Positions 6,802-11,967 of a DNA stretch of 11,967 bases are shown here, piece after piece; position 1 is the first letter of the stretch, and each line of letters opens with the position of its first letter. The translations under genes were made by a program, and so were the position numbers. The notes beneath the pieces were generated by a model. That model did no database searches. It saw nothing but the letters and a program-made list of their open reading frames with translations, and was not told the origin of the DNA. The DNA lies in NCBI GenBank assembly GCA_014762485.1, contig JABURU010000222.1:1-11967 (forward strand), read 5' to 3'. The stretch comes from Gammaproteobacteria bacterium. Lineage in GTDB: Bacteria; Pseudomonadota; Gammaproteobacteria; Thiohalospirales; Thiohalospiraceae.

Positions 6802-7692
6802 ATGTCTGCGAAGCATCCAATTATCGCAGTGACCGGCTCGTCTGGCGCTGGCACAACGACTGTTAAACGTGCTTTTGAGCACATCTTTTTCCGTGAGAAG
6901 TTAAACCCGTTGGTGATAGAAGGTGACAGCTATCATCGTTTTGATCGCGCAGCGATGAAAGAACAGATGGCGAAAGAGGCCGAGCAGGGCAATAATTTCT
7001 TCAGTCACTTCGGCGAGGATGCCAACGAGTTTGGCAAGCTGGAGGAGACGTTTAAAACCTATGCCGAGACCGGCAAATGTAAGCGCCGTTACTACCTGCA
7101 TTCAGATGAGGAAGCCGCTGAGCACAATGCCCGTCTAAGTACCTCGTTAACCCCGGGTCAGTTCACCCCCTGGGAAGACATTACTGAACAGACGGACTTG
7201 CTGTTTTATGAGGGTCTGCATGGCCTGGCGAAGACGGATAACCATGATGTCTCCCAGCATGTAGATCTGGGTGTGGGCGTGGTGCCTATCGTTAACCTGG
7301 AGTGGATCCAGAAGATCTTCCGTGACAATGCTGAGCGCGGTTATGATGCGGAGGTGATCGTCGATACCATTCTGCGTCGTATGCCAGATTACATTACCCA
7401 CATTACCCCGCAGTTCTCTCGTACGGATGTGAACTTCCAGCGTGTGGCAACCGTGGATACCTCGAACCCGTTCATCGCCCGTGATATTCCTACTCCGGAT
7501 GAAAGCTTTATCGTTATTCGTTTCCGTAACCCGAAGAAGTTTGGTGTCGATTTCCCGTTCCTGTTGAACATGATCCCCGACTCTTTCATGTCACGTCGTA
7601 ACACCCTGGTGGTGCCCGGTGGCAAGATGGGATTTGCGATGGAGCTGATCCTCGGTCCAAAGATCGAACAGATGCTGGAAAATATGCGATAA
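6802..7692 (+). CDS. prk: Phosphoribulokinase (proteobacterial class I, PrkB/CfxP type)
   Basis: Phosphoribulokinase makes ribulose 1,5-bisphosphate, the RuBisCO substrate, from ribulose 5-phosphate and ATP in the cytoplasm. The 296-residue product has the P-loop GSSGAGTTT (12-20). Asp42, His45 and Arg49 in EGDSYHRFDR sit at the numbering known for the Rhodobacter sphaeroides enzyme. FYEGLHG, VGVVPIVNLEWIQK, ITPQFSRTDVNFQRV and NTLVVPGGKMG are all conserved. ATG 6802 has AGGGAG six bases upstream. With a possible promoter before it and a strong terminator after it, the gene looks monocistronic. Its regular codon choice suggests good expression. It differs from E. coli PrkB by a few extra residues around 103-118. 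Whether it serves carbon fixation depends on RuBisCO genes elsewhere. Confidence 0.96.
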   Translation: MSAKHPIIAVTGSSGAGTTTVKRAFEHIFFREKLNPLVIEGDSYHRFDRAAMKEQMAKEAEQGNNFFSHFGEDANEFGKLEETFKTYAETGKCKRRYYLHSDEEAAEHNARLSTSLTPGQFTPWEDITEQTDLLFYEGLHGLAKTDNHDVSQHVDLGVGVVPIVNLEWIQKIFRDNAERGYDAEVIVDTILRRMPDYITHITPQFSRTDVNFQRVATVDTSNPFIARDIPTPDESFIVIRFRNPKKFGVDFPFLLNMIPDSFMSRRNTLVVPGGKMGFAMELILGPKIEQMLENMR

Positions 7693-7714
7693 AAAATTCG
7701 CAAATATCGCAAAG

Positions 7715-7740
7715 AGGCCGGTTTTTTACCGGCCTTTTTT
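7715..7740 (+). terminator. Intrinsic terminator of prk
   Basis: AGGCCGG (7715-7721) pairs perfectly with CCGGCCT (7729-7735) around a TTTTTTA loop and runs directly into a T-tract (7735-7740), 22 bases after the prk stop. This is a textbook intrinsic terminator. Confidence 0.93.
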
Positions 7741-7751
7741 ATTTTAAGTCC

Positions 7752-7778
7752 TAAATATTTCTGTTTGGCGGAGGATAA
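7752..7778 (+). promoter_or_regulatory. Sigma-28 (FliA)-like promoter upstream of the GGDEF-EAL gene
   Basis: TAAATATT (7752-7759), exactly 11 bases, then GAGGATAA (7771-7778) match the FliA consensus TAAAGTTT-N11-GCCGATAA at 6 of 8 positions in each half with exact spacing. It starts 12 bases after the prk terminator and would give a leader of about 45 bases. E. coli pdeH, another EAL gene, is FliA-controlled. The region is AT-rich, so chance is possible. A nearby TATAAG (7784-7789) lacks a good -35. Confidence 0.4.
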
Positions 7779-7831
7779 ATAGGTATAAGCTATCAGACAT
7801 AATAAAAGACTAGAGATGGACACTCAGCGTC

Positions 7832-10732
7832 ATGCGGGAATCAAGCATTTTCTTTCATAGGCTAACGCCTTTGAGAATTCTTCTGGGTAGTGCTTTTGTG
7901 GCAGCGGCCCTGGTGGTAGTAGGGGTACTATTTCTTACTCGCCAGCCATGGTTAGGCCTGCACCTTGAGCCAACGGCTTCGGGCAAAGGTCTACAGATTA
8001 TCCAGGTGGATAGTCGTAGCCCACTTTATAATCGCCTCTACCAGGACCATGTCATTACAGCCACGCGGTTGGGTAAAGCTAAGGTCATGCTTGGTAAGGA
8101 TTCAATCCAGTCCCTGCCACATTTTTCTCATCACGATTACCTGGGCATGCAGCAATACCTCGCTCACCAGGGCAAGTTACAGCAATCATTGCAGCAAGAC
8201 AGGGTTGGCGTGCTTGATCAGGGCGACCAATTATACTGGGTACGTCTGCATAAAGAACGCCCGATAGACAGTTTGCCGGTGCGCTTTTGGGCATACAGCG
8301 TGCTGGGTGTGCTGGGTTTTATGTTAGGTGTGGGGATATGGTCACGTAACCGGGGGCGAACACAAGCGCGCGTGACGGTATTAACCGGTCTTGCGCTATT
8401 GCTATACAGCGTGAGCTCAGCGGTACTTTCCAGCCGTGGTTTATACCTGCCGATGGAGTCGTTAAACAAGCTGCTCCTGATACAACGCGGCAGCATGTAT
8501 ATCTTTATCTACCTAGTTATTGCCGTGCTGGCCCTGGCACCAAGAGGCACACAGAATGGCCGTATAGTGCTGTATGCGGCAGGTGTTATCACCTTTTTAT
8601 GGATGAACGATGTTTATCAAATCATTCAATGGATGGGGCATACACATGTGGTGCCTGTATTTATTGCGCTAGTTACCGGTGCGGTGATAGCCGCACGTCA
8701 ATGGCGACTGAGCCTGGACTGGCCAGAGCAGCATGCAAACTACAAGTGGTTGCTACTATGCCTGGTGATTTCACTAGGCTTTGGTTTGCTCGTACATCTG
8801 TTGCCGACTATCTATCATCAGAGTTCGGCGATGAATCTGTGGGTTTGGACCGGGATATTTTTCTTCATCTATCTTGGCCTGTTAATGGGTATGTATGGCG
8901 AGCGCCGCTTTAACATCGAACGCTGGTGGCTAGAGACCTTGGCCTGGTTTACAGGCGGCCTGTTCGTCATTGGTCTGGATGCCGCACTGGTCTATCTTCT
9001 GCAGTTGAGTCCGGACACGGCTCTAGGTATAGCTGTATTGGCGATAGGCTGGGCTTATTTACCCGCCAGGCACTGGTTTTGGCGTCGGGTAGTGCGTGGT
9101 GAGCGCAAAGGGATGGAGGAGTACTTGCCAGTAGTACTGGAGACCTTGCTAAGTGAAGAGCGCAGGGTGGATCTGTCGGCACAATGGCGCGAGCTTCTAC
9201 ATAAAATTTTTGAGCCCATGCAGATCACCATCATGGATAAAGCCAGTCATCGTGTTGCTATACAGCAGAGCGGCTTGGCGATGCATGTGCCTTCAGTACA
9301 TGGCGACAGAACAATAGAGCTCTCATGGAGAAAGCGAGGGGCAAAGCTATTTACCCTCGCCGATGCAAGGTTGGCAGAGTCACTCTTGCGCCTGTTTAGA
9401 AATCGGGATTCGGTAACTGGTCTACCAAACAAAAATGTATTGATCGACAGGATCAGACAATCACAATCAAAACAGCGTAACTGGTCATTGGTATTTATTC
9501 GTATGAAACGAATGAAAAGTATCATGAACCTGATTGGTAGTGATGCAGGCGAGGATGTATTAAAGCAGATCCCTAAACGACTACAGCGAGCAGTAAAACG
9601 TACCAATGTATATCTTGAGAATTCTATTGCTTATATAGGGAATGGAGAGTTTGCCATCTTTTTGCCTGGCTATAAATCTGAACGAGCCATGCCCATTGTT
9701 GAAAGCATAGCTGATGAGCTGAGGCTGGGGATGAGAACGGGTGAGCATACGATAGATTTATCCGCATTTATGGGGATAGCCAGTTATCCAGAACATGGTG
9801 GTGATGCGGAAGTTCTATTACAAAACGCGGAAACAGCGATGTTGGTATCAAAGGAATCAGGCAAAGAATACGCTGTTTATAATAGTGAATTTGAAGAGAT
9901 AAGCATGCGCAAGATGGCTATTTCAAATGGACTGCGTCGTGCTATAGGAAGAGAATTACTATTACATTATCAACCCAAGCTAGAGCTTAATAGTAATCGC
10001 ATCTGTTCAGTGGAAGCACTGGTACGTTGGAAGCATCGTACTTTGGGTATGATATCGCCGACCGAGTTTATCCCGCTTGCGGAACAGAATAGTGCCATCA
10101 AGCCATTAACTTATTGGGCATTAGATTATGCGCTACAACAATGCGCAGACTGGCATCATATGGGTAAAGAGATGGGTGTGGCAGTAAATATATCAGTTCA
10201 GAGCTTGCAGGATAAAGGCTTTACAGATCATGTATTGGGCACAATCCATAAATATGGATTAAGCCCTGAGTCATTAATTTTAGAAATCACTGAAAATGAG
10301 TTAATGGTTGAAACCAGTGATGCTAACAATACCCTTAAGACATTAAGTCAGGAAGGCGTACGATTATCGATAGATGATTTTGGTACAGGCTACTCATCTT
10401 TTTCTTATTTAAAGCGTATGCCTATAAGTGAGCTAAAGATAGATCAGTCACTTATTAAGAATATAGCGATTGACCAGGAAGATGCTTCTATTGTGAAGGC
10501 TATAATTAATTTGTCACATACTCTGGGTTTAAGGGTTGTTTCAGAAGGTGTGGAAGATCAACGAACATTACAAATGCTAACTACCCTGGGTACAGATATG
10601 GTGCAGGGTTATTATATTCATAAACCCATTGCTTCGGACGAGTTAAATCAATGGTTGAATACCTGGGAAGGTATGGCTGCAACACCAACATTTAAGCCTT
10701 TGCCCAAACCTCAATTTCACCCAAATGGGTGA
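7832..10732 (+). CDS. Polytopic membrane GGDEF-EAL protein: degenerate cyclase, likely active c-di-GMP phosphodiesterase
   Basis: This 966-residue inner-membrane protein probably hydrolyses cyclic di-GMP. It has a signal-anchor helix (about 14-36), a periplasmic region (about 37-150) whose start (LGLHLEPTASGKGLQIIQV) looks PDZ-like, about nine further membrane helices (about 151-411), a linker, a GGDEF domain from D526 (DSVTGLPN), and an EAL domain (about 695-940). The GGDEF motif reads GNGEF (603-607), and the metal-binding segment reads FIRMKRMK instead of a D-x-D-x-F-K pattern, so cyclase activity is unlikely. The EAL site is intact: E728, N786, E818, D848/D849, K869, E905, Q925. The degenerate domain may act as a GTP sensor, as in Caulobacter PdeA; that is inference. 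ATG 7832 lacks a strong ribosome-binding site. The 3' half is more AT-rich than the 5' half. A candidate RNA and terminator follow. Confidence 0.92.
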   Translation: MRESSIFFHRLTPLRILLGSAFVAAALVVVGVLFLTRQPWLGLHLEPTASGKGLQIIQVDSRSPLYNRLYQDHVITATRLGKAKVMLGKDSIQSLPHFSHHDYLGMQQYLAHQGKLQQSLQQDRVGVLDQGDQLYWVRLHKERPIDSLPVRFWAYSVLGVLGFMLGVGIWSRNRGRTQARVTVLTGLALLLYSVSSAVLSSRGLYLPMESLNKLLLIQRGSMYIFIYLVIAVLALAPRGTQNGRIVLYAAGVITFLWMNDVYQIIQWMGHTHVVPVFIALVTGAVIAARQWRLSLDWPEQHANYKWLLLCLVISLGFGLLVHLLPTIYHQSSAMNLWVWTGIFFFIYLGLLMGMYGERRFNIERWWLETLAWFTGGLFVIGLDAALVYLLQLSPDTALGIAVLAIGWAYLPARHWFWRRVVRGERKGMEEYLPVVLETLLSEERRVDLSAQWRELLHKIFEPMQITIMDKASHRVAIQQSGLAMHVPSVHGDRTIELSWRKRGAKLFTLADARLAESLLRLFRNRDSVTGLPNKNVLIDRIRQSQSKQRNWSLVFIRMKRMKSIMNLIGSDAGEDVLKQIPKRLQRAVKRTNVYLENSIAYIGNGEFAIFLPGYKSERAMPIVESIADELRLGMRTGEHTIDLSAFMGIASYPEHGGDAEVLLQNAETAMLVSKESGKEYAVYNSEFEEISMRKMAISNGLRRAIGRELLLHYQPKLELNSNRICSVEALVRWKHRTLGMISPTEFIPLAEQNSAIKPLTYWALDYALQQCADWHHMGKEMGVAVNISVQSLQDKGFTDHVLGTIHKYGLSPESLILEITENELMVETSDANNTLKTLSQEGVRLSIDDFGTGYSSFSYLKRMPISELKIDQSLIKNIAIDQEDASIVKAIINLSHTLGLRVVSEGVEDQRTLQMLTTLGTDMVQGYYIHKPIASDELNQWLNTWEGMAATPTFKPLPKPQFHPNG

Positions 10733-10760
10733 TTTAAAGTTACAACCAAACCGCTATGAT
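10733..10760 (+). promoter_or_regulatory. Possible promoter for the candidate small RNA
   Basis: TTTAAA (10733-10738) and TATGAT (10755-10760) are 16 bases apart, matching sigma-70 elements at 4 and 5 of 6 positions. Transcription would start near 10767. TAAAGTTA (10735-10742) also matches the sigma-28 -35 at 7 of 8, but no sigma-28 -10 follows. It begins right at the stop of the EAL gene. Confidence 0.35.
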
Positions 10761-10766
10761 TGTTAC

Positions 10767-10939
10767 AGCTTAAGCGGAATAGTGAATGGATTTACAAGCG
10801 ATTATTCCACTTTGCTCATCTCCCAGGAGATGATAAAAGGATGTAAAAGCTCGCCCAATATGGGCTAACTGCTTGAGCTACTTACTTTTGTTATCCCGCA
10901 AACCGTGCTTGCCCCGTTCATTGAACGGGGTATTTTTTT
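10767..10939 (+). ncRNA. Candidate structured small RNA with GGA motifs, ending in an intrinsic terminator
   Basis: About 173 bases with no ORF but dense structure. GGAATA (10776-10781) pairs with TATTCC (10803-10808) and encloses a smaller stem, GTGAA (10782-10786) / TTTAC (10791-10795), whose loop is TGGA. TCATCTC (10816-10822) pairs with GAGATGA (10827-10833). AGCTC (10848-10852) pairs with GAGCT (10875-10879) around GCCCA-ATA-TGGGC (10853-10865). A strong terminator closes it. Four GGA motifs occur at 10776, 10788, 10826 and 10839; ATAAAAGGATGT (10833-10844) matches the CsrA consensus RUACARGGAUGU at 11 of 12 bases. It does not look like 6S, tmRNA, 4.5S or RNase P RNA. It could be a free-standing CsrA/RsmA-binding RNA, or a structured 3' UTR of the EAL gene. 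Confidence 0.5.
10912..10939 (+). terminator. Strong intrinsic terminator ending the candidate RNA
   Basis: CCCCGTTC (10912-10919) pairs perfectly with GAACGGGG (10923-10930) around ATT, followed by TATTTTTTT. It would end the candidate RNA and any read-through from the EAL gene. Confidence 0.93.
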
Positions 10940-10963
10940 GCCTGTAAGAAATTCGCTAAATAT

Positions 10964-10985
10964 CTTGTAGGTTATATCCTACAGG
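10964..10985. other. Second hairpin between the terminator and the VOC pseudogene
   Basis: CTTGTAGG (10964-10971) pairs with CCTACAGG (10978-10985) with one G-T pair, loop TTATAT. No T-run follows on the plus strand. The rest of 10940-11063 is AT-rich; its only ORF is an 18-codon frame from ATG 11018. Confidence 0.45.
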
Positions 10986-11063
10986 CTTAGACTCAAACTA
11001 ATATGGAGTGTTTCCACATGAGCAATCTACGGTTTGTATTGTTGTATATATTTAGTGATAAAA

Positions 11064-11446
11064 ATGCATATTAACTCAATTGCTCATATTGTCTTAACGG
11101 TTACAGTATCTAACAAAACAACTAATTTTTAATATCAACATGCCAGGTATGCAGAAACACACCTTTGCTAATAATCGCGCCGCCTTGGTGTTTGGGAAAC
11201 AAAAAATAAACCTTCATCAGTATGGGAATGAATTTGAACCCAAAGCAACTTTGCCTACACCAGGTTCGATGGATATGTGTCTCTTAACAGCGCTAAATCT
11301 TGATGACGTGATTGCGCATGTAAAAGTTTGTGGAGTGACGATAGAAGCTGAGCAGTAACCCCTTCGGGTGCTCAGGGAGATATTATGTTGATATATTCGC
11401 GATCCCGATGGTAACCAGATCGAGATCGCGAACCAGTTATACATCA
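11064..11446 (+). pseudogene. Decayed VOC (glyoxalase/bleomycin-resistance) family gene
   Basis: Joined across frames, this encodes an almost full-length single-domain VOC protein of about 125 residues; the family includes glyoxalase I-like enzymes and dioxygenases, and the substrate is unknown. ATG 11064 opens MHINSIAHIVLTV..NKTTNF, then meets TAA at 11130-11132. YQH continues in the same frame, and the reading then shifts near 11142 into PGMQKHTFANNRAALVFG and QKINLHQYGNEFEPKA. TAA at 11356-11358 ends that frame. The expected next block (VTPSGAQGDIMLIY) is in another frame from 11355, and YIRDPDGNQIEIANQL returns to the earlier frame after an apparent AT loss near 11391-11396. The lesions are at least one stop and three shifts, so the gene is dead. 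The intact piece 11140-11358 could look like a short gene but lacks both ends. Its end abuts the rimO stop; the exact end is uncertain. Confidence 0.85.
11396..11432 (-). other. Long inverted repeat just downstream of the rimO stop
   Basis: TTCGCGATC (11396-11404) and GATCGCGAA (11424-11432) are perfect 9-base arms. After one mismatch the pairing continues with CGAT (11406-11409) / ATCG (11419-11422). In rimO mRNA this hairpin starts 12 bases after the stop. No T-run follows, so it would act as a 3' stabiliser rather than an intrinsic terminator. It also lies in the conserved DPDGNQIEI codons of the VOC remnant, so it may be accidental. Confidence 0.45.
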
Positions 11447-11967
11447 GCTTTTTACTTCTGCCCACAGGTCATGGGCATCGGCCGCGACGATATCCACTTC
11501 GATAAAGTCACCGACATCTATGGATTCATCATCGGTGCTGACAAAGACAATGCCATCGATCTCTGGGGCGTCAGCCTTGCTACGGGCTATGACACCATCT
11601 TCGGCAAGATCATCCACCAGCACGGTCATCGTTTGGCCAATCTTATCCTGTAACTTATCGGCACTAATAGCGGCCTGCACCTCCATAAAGCGCTCCAGAC
11701 GCTCTTCCTGTACCTCGGGGGGAACATGGTTGCCCAGTGCGTTGGCCACGGCGCCTTCGACCGGTGAGTAGGCAAAGGCACCAACGCGGTTCAGACGGGC
11801 CTCTTTGAGGAAGTCGAGCATCTCCTCAAACTGTGCCTCGGTTTCACCGGGGAAGCCGACGATAAAGGTGGAGCGCAGAGTGATGTCGGGGCAGACATCA
11901 CGCCAGCCTTCGATACGGCGTAAAACGTTTTCGGCATTGGCCAGACGCTTCATCGCCTTCAAGACTG
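11444..11967 (-). CDS. rimO: Ribosomal protein S12 methylthiotransferase RimO, C-terminal part (5' end beyond window)
   Basis: RimO is a radical-SAM enzyme with two Fe-S clusters that adds a methylthio group to the conserved aspartate of ribosomal protein S12. The window holds about 173 C-terminal residues of a protein near 440. They begin VLKAMKR at the right edge, then PDITLRSTFIVGFPGETE and FLKEARLNRVGAFAYSPVEG of the radical-SAM domain. From about QDKIGQTMTVLVDD on comes the TRAM domain, with RSKADAPEIDGIVFV and a DLWAEV ending, all very close to E. coli RimO. RimO is preferred to MiaB because of APEIDG and the YSPVEG block. The N-terminal domain and the CxxxCxxC cluster motif are outside. 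The TGA stop is at 11446-11444; a hairpin lies just downstream, and the neighbour there is the VOC remnant. Confidence 0.96.
   Translation of the reverse strand, partial: VLKAMKRLANAENVLRRIEGWRDVCPDITLRSTFIVGFPGETEAQFEEMLDFLKEARLNRVGAFAYSPVEGAVANALGNHVPPEVQEERLERFMEVQAAISADKLQDKIGQTMTVLVDDLAEDGVIARSKADAPEIDGIVFVSTDDESIDVGDFIEVDIVAADAHDLWAEVKS

Noticed and set aside
7389..7823. Long minus-strand open frame over the 3' end of prk and its terminator
   Set aside because: It is antisense to a conserved gene and crosses an intrinsic terminator; its peptide has no family features.
10735..10761. Sigma-28 promoter for the candidate RNA
   Set aside because: The -35 TAAAGTTA is good (7/8) but no GCCGATAA-like element follows at 10-12 bases.
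11018..11074. 18-codon ORF with a GGAG site nine bases upstream
   Set aside because: It has a reasonable ribosome-binding site, but the peptide is very short, overlaps the start of the VOC remnant, and nothing else supports it.
1..11967. CRISPR arrays, insertion sequences, tRNA or rRNA genes, integrase or attachment sites
   Set aside because: I saw no regularly spaced repeats, transposase-like protein, tRNA cloverleaf or rRNA sequence on reading both strands.

Overview
The window looks like gammaproteobacterial chromosome. The thiG-trmB neighbour pair, the YcgL-domain gene, E. coli-like versions of RimO, Mak and PrkB, and moderate base composition all fit. A stand-alone phosphoribulokinase gene, a flagellin lysine methylase and two cyclic-di-GMP enzymes suggest a motile bacterium with possible Calvin-cycle capacity. 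RuBisCO is not in view, and non-autotrophs such as E. coli also carry prkB, so autotrophy is only suggested.

Layout, left to right. Bases 1-19 closely resemble the Tn5 mosaic-end sequencing adapter, so the window probably starts at a contig edge. Then come the 3' part of thiG, a long stem-loop, and trmB (+). fliB (-) converges on trmB, and their stop codons overlap. A divergent gap leads to a possible 21-codon mini-ORF and ycgL (+), then a membrane diguanylate cyclase (+). This cyclase overlaps tail to tail with an AEC-family permease (-), which lies downstream of the fructokinase gene mak (-). After an approximately 390-base gap, prk (+) stands alone with a strong terminator. It is followed by a 966-residue membrane protein (+) with a degenerate GGDEF domain and an intact EAL domain. 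Next is a structured stretch ending in a strong terminator, which I call a candidate small RNA. Then come a wrecked VOC/glyoxalase-family gene (pseudogene) and the C-terminal part of rimO (-), which runs off the right edge.

How the parts may work together. One enzyme is predicted to make cyclic di-GMP (3043-4593) and one to degrade it (7832-10732). Sigma-28-like promoter elements lie upstream of fliB and of the EAL gene, so both may belong to a flagellar regulon, as E. coli pdeH does. The candidate RNA just after the EAL gene carries four GGA motifs. One matches the published CsrA consensus at 11 of 12 positions and another sits in a hairpin tetraloop, so a CsrA/RsmA-binding RNA is a testable idea. 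This RNA is the best candidate here for something undescribed; most of the rest is ordinary housekeeping and signalling content.
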